DNA from: Cristatella mucedo
Taxonomy: Eukaryota; Bryozoa; Phylactolaemata; Cristatellidae
Length of the DNA stretch: 64,000 bases
NCBI GenBank assembly: GCA_009760855.2
Contig: WPIO01000010.1
Location: forward strand, 3,851,001-3,915,000
Direction: 5' to 3'
Positions 9,566-20,959 of this stretch are shown here, in pieces. Position 1 is the stretch's first letter, and every line of letters starts with the position of its first letter. Below the pieces are notes generated by a model. It had not been told where the DNA came from, ran no database searches, and was given only the letters and a program-made list of their open reading frames with translations. Made by a program: the position numbers and the translations under genes.

Positions 9566-10422
9566 TTACTGACCAGTAGTAGACGTTGATGCAGTAGCAG
9601 TTGAAGTAGACGTTGATGCAGTAGCAGATGAAGCAGTTGGATCGGAAGTAGAAGTTGATGCAGTAGCATATGAATTTCCAGCAAGAGCAGCAATTGTTGC
9701 TTTTTGTCTAGCACTTGTTCCGTCAGATAAATCATGTAGAATAGCATAACATTCATCTTTAACAATACCTAAGATATCTGGTTTAACTCCTGATACTCCT
9801 GGTATGGCTGTTGATAATGACGGTAGTTGACTGGCAATCTATGAAGTATAAGCAGAGATTTCTCCAGAAGTATCTAGAAGTGTATCAACTTTTGATGTAA
9901 TTGTAGCATCAAGATCCGTTTTAACTTGTGCAAGGCCAGAATTAATATCATTTTGAGCTTCGATGTCACACTCATCTAGGTAGAGTTTTTAACTGAAGTA
10001 TCAGTCATTACTAAGATATCTGAGTCAAGTGTTTGTTCATCATATGCAGTCTATCTAGATAGAATAAAATGGTTTACATAGGATTTTAGTAGAGTAGCAG
10101 ATTTAGCTAGATTGGGGTCAGTGATGTCAGTAGTTGTTGCGATTTTCCTTAATAACTAAACACCTTGTTTAGTTTTTGGAGACTTTGATTTCTTATCTGC
10201 TTCTGAGAAAATTTTGTTTGTCTTACTACGACATTCCATTAGCTAATCACATGTTTCACAAATTTATACAAGAATACTAGTAAATGAACTATCTAAATCA
10301 GGAATAAGTTGATCTAATAAATGCTTAATAATTCTTTAATCAACTCCTTTGAATTTTTGTAGATAAATCTTCAGTGCCATGTCTCTAAATTGTTCACAAC
10401 TAAGAATTCTTGAAACATCCAT
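9566..10422 (-). pseudogene. Hypothetical gene with Ala/Ser/Thr-rich tail, broken by TAA/TAG codons
   Basis: ATG at 10420-10422 begins a frame that reads through the first 420 bases without a frameshift. It carries five in-frame stops, at 10336-10338 (TAA), 10264-10266 (TAA), 10243-10245 (TAG), 10156-10158 (TAG) and 10051-10053 (TAG). A shift near 9,990 leads to a second frame with one TAG at 9839-9841, ending at TAA 9566-9568. The expected protein is about 285 residues. It has a charged N-terminal half, a middle with CETCD and CRSK cysteines, and a low-complexity tail of repeated ATASTST. No known domain is seen. The gene is co-oriented with the polymerase and sits between small genes. Confidence 0.45.
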
Positions 10423-10475
10423 TCTATATAAATAATAATTTTTTATAATTCATTTTCTTCATTTATGTAGTAATA

Positions 10476-10859
10476 TTATACTCCTTCATAACCTTTATCT
10501 TCAGGATTGCAATCTGGGTCATCTTCAGTGTCATCAGTATCATATTCAGTTTCATCAGTGTCATATTCAGAATCATCTTCAATTTTGTCTGTGTAAGCTT
10601 CAATTTCTACTTCATCAGTTTTACCTTCAGTCATTCCTATAATAGTAGATTTTATATCTTTAAAATAAAATTATTCCTGCCTCTTTAAATATCAACTCTT
10701 CTTTAGTCTTTTCATACTCAATCTCAATTTTTAATCAATGCATTTTTTGGTTATCCCTCTTAAATCATGCTCAATTTTTACTTTTATTTCTGGTTTTGGA
10801 AATGAACAATCTTCATGTTTTCGTATAGGCATATATAAATAAATATCTTTTAATGACAT
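10476..10859 (-). pseudogene. Small gene with acidic C-terminus, overlapping polymerase stop
   Basis: The ATG at 10857-10859 overlaps the end of the polymerase frame (stop at 10850-10852) in the arrangement ATGTCATTAA, a compact viral style. The frame breaks near 10,735 and again before 10,640. The last 52 codons (10,476-10,634) are open from their own ATG and very acidic, with repeats of EYDTDETEYDTDDTEDD. The intact product would be about 125 residues. The acidic tail could mimic DNA or bind basic proteins, which is inference only. No family is recognised. Confidence 0.4.
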
Positions 10860-13800
10860 TCAATACACTTCCCACCACTTTCTTGTATACTGTAGTGACC
10901 ATAAGCAAGTGAATAAATCCCATAGTCCAACCAGTATCGTTTGGAATCAAAAGCAGATAGTGCTAATTTATTCTGTTTAACAGTAAATATTAGGTGTGTA
11001 TCACTTCTAAGTAGTGCTTGTTTACATTTTTTCTAAACCCGTTTCTAAGCAGTCTTTAAATTCTTTATGTTTCAATTTTTTCTCAACAACATATTCTTTA
11101 ACTCCTTTAGCTTTTTTAGATTTTCCAATTGGTTTTCCTTCTTTATTAAGTATATCATTCATTTCACAAACAGATCCCTTATTAAAAACATTAAATGAAT
11201 ATAATTTTGGTCTTAAGAAAATACTTTTATTTAATATTGCTGATTGAACCTTGTCTGTTATCTCATTTTTAAATTTACCAACAATATTCTTATTACTTTT
11301 TATAATATTTTTGCTGTCTCATCTTCCTAGAAAGAATAGTCTTCAGGAAAAGTATTGAGATCTAAAAAATATTGATATTCAATAAAATCTTTGTCAACAT
11401 CTTCAGTAAAGATTTCCATAACCAATGAATCAGTATCTGTATACAATACATTTATTTTTTAATCATATCTCTTTTTTCAAAGTGAAGTAATAAAAATTCT
11501 GCATTACTTTTTTTAATAAATCAAGAATACAAAATCCAACATAAATTGGTTTATTGAGTACTACACTTTCGTTATTGCTCTAAACACGAATAATATTATT
11601 TGATAATATCTTTCTATCCATAAATCTAGGACTTCTGTATCTTCTAGTCATTAATGGTAAATGGTTTTTTGAGTTCTCATTAAATAAATCTATATTTCTT
11701 CTTCCTCTAAAATTGTTCATTGTTTTTCCAAAGAAAGAATTATTTAGTAGGTTAAAAAAATTCTTTTCAAAATCATTTTTAGCTTTATCTCTCATTTTTG
11801 TATTATTTACAATGTATGAAGAAAGCCAATCTTCTTGATTAAACTCCATTACTCCTATGTATGTTTGCTAGTACATAACCCAAATCTATAAAAGTTCAAA
11901 GATTAAGATAATGAATTACATATTTTTCTTTTGGTTCTAAATCCATTATTAATTGTTGTGCAGGATCAGCTCCCCTCTTAAGAGAACTTTGGTAAGGTCA
12001 ATATTTATTTTTAGTTATTCTCTTCGTTTCAGGCAACAGAGAATAATCTGAGAATAAATTATGCTTATCTTTTGGACAATGCCTATCAACTTTTAGTACA
12101 TAGCCTTTATTTAAAGTAGCTTTCCTTTTTTATTATATTATTTTTTTTGCATTCCAAATACTAACTCTTTGTTTTCATAAGAACCTAAATCCACTAGGAG
12201 GTAATGGTTGTTTCATGGCCCACCCATAGAGATTAGTTGCATCAAAATAGAGAAGATAGAAATTTAAATTTTTAGAATCAAAATCACTACATTTTGAATT
12301 ATTTGCTTTAGCATAACGTTTAAAAACTTGTGTCATTCCACCACGAATTCCTTTTTCAAAGAATAAATATTTATTAGGGTCTGTCAACAATTAAAGAACA
12401 ACACCAGTGTGTTTTAAACCGGCTGTCCAACTAACTGAGGCGTTGTTAAAAATTTAGCAGCTTTAATTTGATAATTTTTTATTATAAGATCTCTAAATCT
12501 TAAAAAAAAACATCTACCAATGATAACACATTATTTATCAAGTACAAATCGGGATATTCCTGTAGATTTTTTATGTTAAAAGCATTCCAAACTTTCTTTG
12601 CATGTTCATAATCTTCATGTGTAATATCTACCTCCACTCAGACTTGATAACACTTTTTTCAATTGGTGGTAAACTTGTTTCTTCAAATCTAGCAAAATAA
12701 TCCATATATTCATAAGGACAGATTCTCTTCTTTGTTAATAGTGCAATTTGTGCGTCTCTAGCACTTGTAAAATGGTGTCTTATTGTATCAAAAATTATCT
12801 TTTGCTTGGCATAAATTCTTAAAAAGTTCATCAATACTACTCAGTAGAAGCTGATAAGTCTCTGAAACTTAGATTAACAAAATCAATAGTTACAAACTTT
12901 TCTTTATTATTAGCAATTACTTTTTTCTTATCTAAATCACAACCAAGACAATTAACAATCAAATGAGAATCATATCCTCTTAAATAATGTCCATAAACAG
13001 GAAATTAAAAAGTGTTTGGACAAATTCTTAATTTAAGATTACACTCATTATGCAAAGCGCCTCGATAATTACCAGATAAATGACAGGAATGTAACACTTT
13101 TAGTTCTTTTGATAAACACTTTCCAAAAATCCAACAGACAGTTGCTTCTTCAAAATCTTCTTCTTGCTCAGGAGTCATAGTTATTCTATCAAATACTTTA
13201 TGTTTATTAAGTTTTTCCTTTAGATTTTCAACTTGTTTTTCGCATTCTTGCTTCAAGGAAAGAATTAATTAGCTTGCAGTCTTTTTCAAAAATTGGTTTA
13301 TAGTTTACTACAACTTTACTTTCGTGATCTAAGATTACATACCCTCCAGAACAAGGTTTGTGTTGATTAAAGGAACTTTTTATAGCTTCCTCTGGTTTAT
13401 CAATTGTTCCCAATAAAGACTCAAAATCAGCAAACGCCACCAATGGGGATTTTATCATTTTTTCAAAATCTCTAAACATAACTAAGTTACCAGTTCCATT
13501 CTCTCTACTTTTTGCAAGTGGCATTCTTATTTTTGCTTTTCCACAATGTTCTGATTTACAATCCTATATATGTTCATCCAATTTTTCTTGTTTATAAAAT
13601 CTAGATAGGCATCTATAACAAAACAATCTAATACCAATGTCATTTTTGTCCTAAATAGAGAATTAAAATTTGTTATTCAAGAATAGTGGGGTTTTTCCTT
13701 TATTAATATAAAGAAGTAAGTATATGTGTTTTTCACTTTCTTCATCAATTACAACTAATGGAGTCATAAAAGAAGTAAACTCATAGACGTTTATTGAAAC

Positions 13801-14360
13801 ATTGAACAGTCTTGTAAGTTTTGGAATATCTTCAAATCTCATTGGTACCCTTTCATTTACCATAAGAGGAATTCTTGAATCTTCTTCACTTAAAGGAAAA
13901 ACATTGTTTTTAATAAAGGTTAAATATCTGGGTGTTTCTCATTCATTATTTGTCTTAGATCAAATTTCATTTCTAGATGGCTGTCTCTTGAATGTAATGC
14001 CCTTAAAACACACAACAAAGCACACAAATTATCATCCTTATTTTTAATATTAATAATACACCTTTGTTTTGTAATTTTTCAGGTAAACTACAATAAGATC
14101 AATCTATTTGTGGAGTAAAACGTGTAAATTTTGAAAAAGCCTTAATAATCCCAACTATTCTACAAGTCGATCCTCCTTCATTCCACTCCTCAACAATATT
14201 TTTAAAAGTAGAAAAATGTTTTCCAATAATTGAGGTAAAATGAGAAACTCAGTTTAAAATTGCAGAAAAGCCTACATTAATTGCTGCAAATATAGTCTCA
14301 TATTTTTTGAATTTTATAATTTTACTTGAATTAAAATACCCATTTTTACATTACCAAGAT
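10850..14360 (-). pseudogene. Protein-primed family B DNA polymerase (Polinton pPolB), broken
   Basis: This enzyme replicates the element from a terminal protein primer. Landmarks appear in the correct order on the minus strand. An exonuclease-side segment has HSCHLSGNYRGALHNECN and RGYDSHLI (about 12,960-13,090). GIRGG lies near 12,340. DATNLYGWAM lies near 12,210-12,250. The NNSFFGKTMNN block lies near 11,700-11,750. The palm catalytic motif YTDTDSL starts at 11,426-11,443. The C-terminus has LAYGHYS near 10,890, and the stop is at 10850-10852. Breaks include frameshifts near 13,250, 12,840, 12,640, 12,510, 12,400, 11,860 and 11,480, and in-frame stops (for example 13663-13665 TAA, and at 11,580). 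The N-terminal start is not clear; protein-like sequence continues to about 14,360. The family call is secure. Confidence 0.9.
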
Positions 14361-14409
14361 AAGAAGAAATATCTTTCATAATATTTACCTATATTTGTCT
14401 ACGCAAATG

Positions 14410-15211
14410 GGTGAAAGTCATACAATAGCGGCCCTAAATGATTCTTACTGGCAAAAAACATTCAAGACTACGCGAAAACAAGGTCCCTGAAGTACAAAAA
14501 TCACCCACATTGAAAGTTGGGTAAAGTATTTTTCAGTACTGCTAATAAAGATAAATGCAAATAAAACTAAAAACACCCCATCGGCAGTTTAAGTGACTTC
14601 CGCGTAAGAGCAAAATCATTATGCAAACCTTATGTTACCCCGGAGTAATACAGTAACGACATTTCAACAAATTATACAAATACCGATTTCCTCATCTTAT
14701 GTGACTTGTTTCTGATTTTTTTATCGTGGTACATTTACACAAATTTTTGCAGCTTGTTAAGGCGCATGCTTGTGATTTCAAACCGCTTCATCTTCAGAAT
14801 ATTTTTGTGCCATGTAAATTCCATAATTTAGCCAATGCATTACGGATCTTCGTGATAAAGTATACGTGAGTTCAGCTCTGCTTGCAAATCGCTGCGGTAG
14901 TTGTTCAATTGGATAATTATTGCTTGAAATGTCATAAAACATCACGGAGATTAATTTTCGGCAATCATGGACACGTACCTCGATGTAACAAGGTCCAACA
15001 AGTTGGTACACACGTCGCATACGATGTAGAGATCGGTAGAGTTATTATTTGCAGATACTTTGCTTCCGGTTTACTTTCGGTTTATGCCTAGTTTGCATAG
15101 TATTTTTCCTTTATCTGAAAATCGTCTATATTTGTTATCCCATTTATAACACGTTTGTCTGTTGAAAGGTACCCTAAATGAATATTCAATTGGTGGACAC
15201 ATTTTTTCAAC
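14410..15211. other. No gene recognised
   Basis: The stretch lies between the viral-element remnant and the first SINE. Base composition rises towards that of the host. Short open frames at 14,778-15,091 on both strands overlap each other and show no domain. I see no terminal repeat of the element here by eye. Confidence 0.5.
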
Positions 15212-15350
15212 TGGTTTGGCTCAGCGGATAAGGTGCTCGCCCCGACCAAGGTCTGGCTGAGGTCGAGGGCTCGAGCCCCGAGGCATATGTGAAGAGCCTG
15301 AATAGAGATTAAGTTCTCTTAGAGCGCTATATAAATGAATTATATATATT
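15212..15350 (+). mobile_element. tRNA-derived SINE, copy 1
   Basis: The copy begins with a tRNA-like head (ggtttggctcagcggataag, A-box region). A B-box-like segment (ggctcgagcccc) follows, then a tail with 'agagcgctatataaatg' and an AT-rich end. Four other recognisable copies in the window share this layout (26,905; 33,405; 35,332; 41,711). The head would supply the RNA polymerase III promoter. Confidence 0.8.
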
Positions 15351-15359
15351 TATTCTCGA

Positions 15360-17210
15360 CATGTACTCGTAAGTCGATTGCTAACATTCCACGTTTCTGA
15401 GTTGCACAAAACATTTTTCTGTTATTTTACTAATATTAGTCGCTAGTATAAAGATCTAACAAATTCTGTCTATACAGGCCCTTTGAAACTCAATTCAAGA
15501 GAATAAATACCCACAGGAAAGTTGCATGCACCCTATCAAGCATGCACAAGAAAACGCGTGTATTGCTTAGGCTAGCATTCTACAGCAGGCAAGAATACAC
15601 TCAGGGCCAACGGTTAGTAAGACCTCTAGCTTGTAACAGCCGCTGAATCGTGCACAGGTAAGCATGAAAAGCACACCGGAAGAAAAAAAGATAGGTTCAC
15701 GGGATTGAGGAGAAACATGATAGGAAGGGATACGTCTTTGCGTGAGACTTAAATTATGCTGGGTCATTGCATGCACTGACCTAGACAGAAACAAGTTCCT
15801 TAATATTTGTGTGCATACGAGCTGAAGGCTCTATAATCAAAAGGTTTCAATTTAGTGCGAGGAACGGCGATGCGACTAAATGCTGATGAGCGGGTGCTGC
15901 GAGAGCACACGTGACTAGAATAACAAATAGGTACAAAAGATAGGCTAATGCAAGCGAATGAGGCGACCTATAAACTAGACATAAGATCTTAAAATTAGTT
16001 CGATTTTTTTATAGGGAGCTACTAAACCTTTAAATAAAATGTTGATAATTGACAGCTACACCGTAAACGACAAACCATACGAGCTTCTGAGTTTTGCACT
16101 AGTTGTAGACCATTTTGAAGTGTATCAACCAAAGTAGGAGTGCTAGATGATTTGACAAAGACCGTTAACGGCTAAATTTCTTAAGTATAGCAGTTCGCAG
16201 TAAAATATTTACATTGTCAGATAGAATTTACGGCTATAGCTTGCTAACCAATTTTTTCCTCTAAGGAATACTTCTGATTGGTGGTTTTCTCCAATGATTT
16301 CGATAGTGACTAAGGTTTGAATGATTGATATGAGAAGACGATTACAGATCGGCAGTTAATGCGGCATCATTTATGCATAGCGCCAGCTCACCCTTTGCTA
16401 CTGATACTGCGCCCATAGCAACCTGTTCAACATGGTCGTCAGCCTGCACCTGTTTATGCTTACATTAATTAAGCACGTTTTAGCGCTATCTTTTAAGCTT
16501 TGATTTTATTTCTAAAACTTTAACACTAAACCCTCAATTTTAAGACCTAAACTATTAATTCCAAGCCTCAAATTGAAAAGATACAGTCTAATAACTAAAT
16601 CCTAAGCTGTAGACCAAAAGAGAAAACTCAACCTCTTAGCATTACTCCCAAAATCCTAAAACCTATCCCGATCCTGCTGACTGACGTTAGTTTCATGCTG
16701 TTTCGTACCAGGTCCATCGGCCAGCCTCATACGACTGCTCTGATTGCTTGACCTTGCCAGCTTTTCTAATTTTCGTCTCTACTTGACTCTGCGTCCTTCC
16801 TCGCCGCCGCCGCCACCGCCTTCGCCAGTCGGTTGGTGATGCCTTGCCGCGATTGACTTTCTTTAGCTAGCTACGGTGAGGTACCACAAAGCTATGGCGA
16901 TCACCGGCTCTCAAAGTTCATTATTCGCTGGAACTTTAATCTTCAATGATTTTTTAAGTTCTAAGCTGCGAGCTCTCGCTCAAGGGCTGCCTTTGTGAGC
17001 TTCTCTTTCGACGTGTTTGGGTCACTGCGTTTAGTTCAATAGGCAATGCTTGCGGTTGGGGGCTCAGGCAGTGACTAGCTTTGGCGTGCGTGGCCTGATT
17101 GTGCTTTTGCGTATATTAGGCTTCTAGTTTACGATTTCATCGTCAGCCTGAGTCAATCTTTGAAAGAAGACTGAAAAATTAGAGAAACATAGCACGCATT
17201 TGTTTATCGC
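15360..17210. other. Unassigned intergenic sequence
   Basis: No open frame with a recognisable domain is seen. About 15,466-15,540 weakly resembles 61,795-61,880, so it may be an old dispersed repeat. A stretch at 16,500-16,680 is rich in degenerate cctaaa-like words but not in true tandem array. A short (ccg) run lies at 16,802-16,822. Confidence 0.4.
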
Positions 17211-17218
17211 AGCGTTTA

Positions 17219-17456
17219 GTGGACCCTTGCGATTCGTTGTTTCGTGCTTATTGCGTGCCCACACCGTGCATGCTACCACTAACCAAATTTAACACGTTGA
17301 CACTGTGCATGCCAAATCTAACCATGTTATGCTTGTTGACATTGTGCTTGCTACCACTAATCACTTGATCGCGCTTTCTTTACAGTGCACGTAGAGTGCC
17401 TAGAAAGAGTTTAAGCTCTCTGAAGATGCTAAAACGTGTATTATTATTTATTATCT
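17219..17456 (+). mobile_element. L2-like LINE 3' end fragment
   Basis: This 3' untranslated type of segment runs from 'ggacccttgcgattcgt' to a tail 'gatgctaaaacgtgtattattatt'. It is clearly similar along its length to 60,524-60,755, and in its last part to 27,170-27,275. The attatt-type tail is typical of L2/CR1 elements. No coding part is attached on the 5' side. Confidence 0.6.
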
Positions 17457-17647
17457 TGCGTCTTTGTTGATGCAGTGATTTTCTCCTCGGTCATTGTGAG
17501 GCTTTTTAATACTAATAATGAAATAGTTGTATAGCGCCATAAGTAAACTAGATTTCTTTTAGGAGTTTCACATGTACTAAAAAGCAGGGCTGGAGCAAAG
17601 ATTTTCAAGTGGGGACAGGACCCATGAGTAATAAAAAAATTACAGCG

Positions 17648-18275
17648 TACAATCATGCTGACGATACCCAGCTGCTTTATTTTGCAGTAAAATACTGGAA
17701 TTCACTGCAGGTGCTGAAAAAAAACTGAACGTTTGGCTTACAGATAGTCAATACTAGATATCCATCGATTTCCCTAAACTAAAACTACGACAGAACCGAA
17801 CTCGTACTCACAGACCATCCCAAGCTTGCTGCTGGAATGGGAGCTGCGCTCTTTTAATTGACGAAACAATGGTGCTATCGTCATCATGTGCTTTAAATTG
17901 TAGGTGTTCTCTTTGACTGCTTAAAGTACGAAAGCGTAATGGGGAAGACCGCTTCCACCACAGGTCATCGCGTTTGATCTCTGTCCCTGTATCCCTGTGA
18001 CTGTTTACTACGGTGGTTTGCTGCCAATCTTACTAGCTCACTGTTTCTGTGCGGGATTGACTACCGCAATTCCGTTTTGGCTATGCTACTGGAAAAAAAA
18101 GCATTGAATCTCTGCAGCTGGTGCTGAATATGGCTGCAAGGTTAGTCTACAAAGGGAAAAAGATCAGTCACGGATGTCTCCTTTGCTGAAGGAGCTGCGA
18201 CGGCTCCCAGCGGTCGATCAACGGATGAAGACCAGAATTCTTACCCTCATCCACATGGCCAGCCATAGCTTATAA
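17648..18275 (+). mobile_element. L2/CR1-type LINE fragment including reverse transcriptase catalytic region
   Basis: The plus strand encodes, with stops and shifts, the C-terminal part of a CR1/L2 reverse transcriptase. At 17,650-17,680 the frame reads HADDTQLL, the catalytic A-D-D block of these enzymes. Near 18,095-18,140 it reads LQLVLNMAARLVYKG, the conserved 'LQ..QN.AARL' segment. The region 18,165-18,230 matches the LLKELRWLPV region in shifted form. The copy is non-functional. Confidence 0.75.
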
Positions 18276-18279
18276 TAAT

Positions 18280-18960
18280 ATTATTGATACGCTTGTAAAG
18301 TACCCTCGGAGAACCTAATATCTTTCTAGGCGCTCTACATTTGCTGCAAGAGAAGCATGGTCGAACTTTAGAGGCAGCATACTCAACGACAACAAGAATT
18401 ACATGTTTAGAGGTGATCTGCACAGGGTCAGCATGCAAATACGGTTAGTGGCAGCACGCACAGTGTCAGCACGTATAAACACACAAGGGACGAATTGCAT
18501 GGACCCACTAAGTGCTGCGATAAATGTGTACGTTTTTAGCTTCTTTATAAGCGTCGTCAAGTCAGGGGATGTCGTGACGCAAGTCAAAAGTGAGCTTCGG
18601 GCTTTGAAAGCATACGAACTAAAGGCATGGTCTCCAAATAATTTTGAGGTTCGTATGAGAATTTAGCTAAACGATCAGATTCAGTAATGCGGGTATAACG
18701 ATACTTAGCCTAGCGGTGGAGTAGATCTAATAGGTAGGCTGGAATGAATAGACATAAAAGTGAATGGCAGAACTTTGAATTCGACGCGCTGCTCGACTGA
18801 GAGCCAGTGCATGTCGGCGAGAAGTGGTATAATGTGGCAATAGCGACGCTCACAATAGAAAAGCCTAACTGCAGAGTGTTGCACCAACTGTGAACTCCTG
18901 CCTGGTTGCACAGGTCGGTTGACCAGTAAGCAGTAAGTTACAGAAGTCTATCCGGGTAGT
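18280..18960 (-). mobile_element. L2-like LINE fragment, reverse orientation
   Basis: The minus strand carries the C-terminal reverse transcriptase region, including HIIPLLADMHWLSVEQRV at about 18,790-18,850. This is followed by the GDRAF..A.K.WN region around 18,580-18,650 and the 3' untranslated part with tail toward 18,280 (attattattat). It is a head-to-head neighbour of the plus-strand copy at 17,648-18,275. The copy is broken by many stops. Confidence 0.7.
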
Positions 18961-19149
18961 CACAAATGCATGGACCAATTGAGATGTAGTATCCCTGTGT
19001 AAGCAAGCCCAATTTCTAGCAATGTTATGCAGTTAAAAGTAGGCAGAGGACTGTGGAGCTGATGTGGTCGTCTAAGTAAAGGTCACTTTGGAACAGGACA
19101 CCTGGAAATACTGTGAAGATCTGAAGGGCTGGGAGGGATCAAAGCACAG

Positions 19150-19590
19150 ATAACTTCATACGTAGGTGAACTGCTGCACCAGTGGCTGCCACCTTTTGCT
19201 CTCGTCCTCTATTGAGAATACATTAGCTATCAATATTAGTTATTGAATATTAATATTAGTTATTCCATTCTTAATATTGAAGACGGTTGTCAACATAAAC
19301 CTTTGCTCTGCATGTCCTCAACTGTGGAACTTTCTTCCAAAATTCTTCCGCAGCGACATTTGTCCTTCCAAAAACTGTGGCACATCCTTCTGAGCCCTAC
19401 CTTAGCTGCTACTGGCATGTAACTCACTTTCGCGTAAGATGAAGTACGTTGGATAGCATATGAGCACCGAAAACAGGATAAGGTTTGAGTGCGCTACAGG
19501 AAATCTGCTTAACTCCACTTGGTCCTCGTGGCTTTGTCGTTTGCTTCAGCTTGAGATACATTACGCTACACTATATAAGAAGATTTCGTT
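19150..19590 (+). mobile_element. L2-like LINE fragment
   Basis: The stretch matches, base for base in patches, the plus-strand L2 fragments at 28,330-29,300 and 61,890-62,375. It includes 'ctgtggaact...ccaaaattctt' (the LWNSLP..L region) and the tail 'gagtgcgctaca', then 'gagatacattacgctaca'. A short AT-rich insertion (attagttattgaatatt units) sits at about 19,225-19,280. Confidence 0.6.
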
Positions 19591-19599
19591 GCACATACT

Positions 19600-20950
19600 G
19601 TAGCCAATAAACTCAATGTTACGGAGCGAAGTGAAAGTAAGAACTACAGTTGAGTCAGGACATTTAGGAAAGCTATCAGCATAGATGTAGCAGCACAAAA
19701 CGTGTGGACAAGATTTTCCAGAGTCGGCAGCTACTGAAAAGACGTCGTTGCATAAGAATTTGTTGAAGTGAGTTTCACAGTTTTGGACCGGTTTAGAAAT
19801 AGCCTCTGTCGTTTACAGTCAACAATTCGAAGTATTGAAGGCTAACCTTTTAGTTACATTGATCGCCAACTTCAGAAGCTTAACGGCCACGCCAATATTT
19901 AATTAGAGTACTCCAGTCTTTTCTTCGGAGGTTTTCTCTTGGCAGGTTTTAAGGTCTGTCCAGTAACGGGCTTGAAGCTGGCATACAACTCGGCAGCTTG
20001 GCTTACGATCCTATCGCTAACCTCGCAGCAGCCATAGTATACCGCTTTTCTTCTACCCGCAACGGCTCCAAATCAAGTAGCTTATCCACTTTGAGGTTTT
20101 TTCGCGCGCACTGGCCTCTTGCTCCGGTCAAACAATCTGAAATACTTCCGAATCAAGCTTCGCATCGTATCGCCGGTTCTTGCTACTAAAGCCGTATATA
20201 TGTACCTCTAATTGACCGTTGGTCATTCGGAGACCGTGTTTTTCAAACCTACTCAACTACATTCTGAATTTCTCAACCTGCTGACATCACCAAATCCCCT
20301 AAATGACGGGATTGATTGAATAGCTTAGAATGTACCTGTTCCTCACAGCCTTTACTTTATTGACGCACTATCATGTACGTGCTACCACATGCTGCAACTG
20401 AGTATCCAAATATAAAGTTTGATATCCATTCTTCCCTTCGAGTGTTTCATAGGTGTCTATAAATGAATATGTTTCTTTTTGGATGGCACTACGCAAATGA
20501 ATAGTTCCTCTCAAGGCAAAGTTTTTTCTATTTGTAATGAAAATAAATGTGGAATATAAATCCCAAGCGAGAGTCATCCTACCCAGCATTGGCTATGAAT
20601 TCGTGTAACCAAACCTCGGATAAAAAACCTCTCACCTGTGCCTAAGAGTCAGTGCAGAAAATTCCAGTCATCACAGTAAGAAACCTCGCAAGTCAAATAG
20701 AAGCCAGATTTGTTTGGTTGTCGCCTAGTTTCTCCTTAAATTAAGCAAAGAGTAGAACGGCAGTATCTATCCGATTCATGAATACTTGGGAGCAACTTTT
20801 ATTGGTGCCACGCGAATAAAAATTGGATTGATTGCTTGACTACCATTTGACAGTTCTACTGCTTGACACTTTCTTGCTTCAGTTGGGCCCTTTCATGTAA
20901 CATCAGCGGTATGATAGTAAAATTTGTTTTTGCAAAAGGTAAATCAGTAA
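19600..20950. other. Unassigned intergenic sequence
   Basis: Only short overlapping open frames without recognisable domains are present. No tandem repeat or clear LINE/SINE match was seen by eye. Confidence 0.4.
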
Positions 20951-20959
20951 AATGCAAGA

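Larger units (their letters stand above)
1..14400. mobile_element. Degraded Polinton/Maverick (adintovirus-like) DNA element, left end outside window
   Basis: This AT-rich block differs sharply in composition from the DNA to its right. It contains a protein-primed family B DNA polymerase, an adenain-like protease and capsid-type genes, the hallmark set of Polinton/Maverick elements and adintoviruses. Genes are tightly packed on both strands with gaps of a few to a few tens of bases. Nearly all carry premature stops or frameshifts, so this copy is dead. The right edge is placed at about 14,360-14,410 from the end of polymerase-like coding sequence and the change in composition. I did not find a terminal inverted repeat. 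Integrase, packaging ATPase and major capsid genes were not seen and may lie to the left. Identification by family knowledge is firm for the polymerase; the element class is inferred from the combination. Confidence 0.75.

Noticed and set aside
673-14360. Alternative genetic code (UAA/UAG read as Gln) in the element
   Set aside because: Attractive because most premature stops are TAA/TAG. However, gene ends adjoining the next start also use TAA/TAG, and many frameshifts show general decay. Kept as a finding to test, not as a conclusion.
16500-16680. Degenerate cctaaa-like words suggesting interstitial telomere sequence
   Set aside because: Units are irregular, not tandem and differ from each other; an AT-rich chance pattern is more likely.
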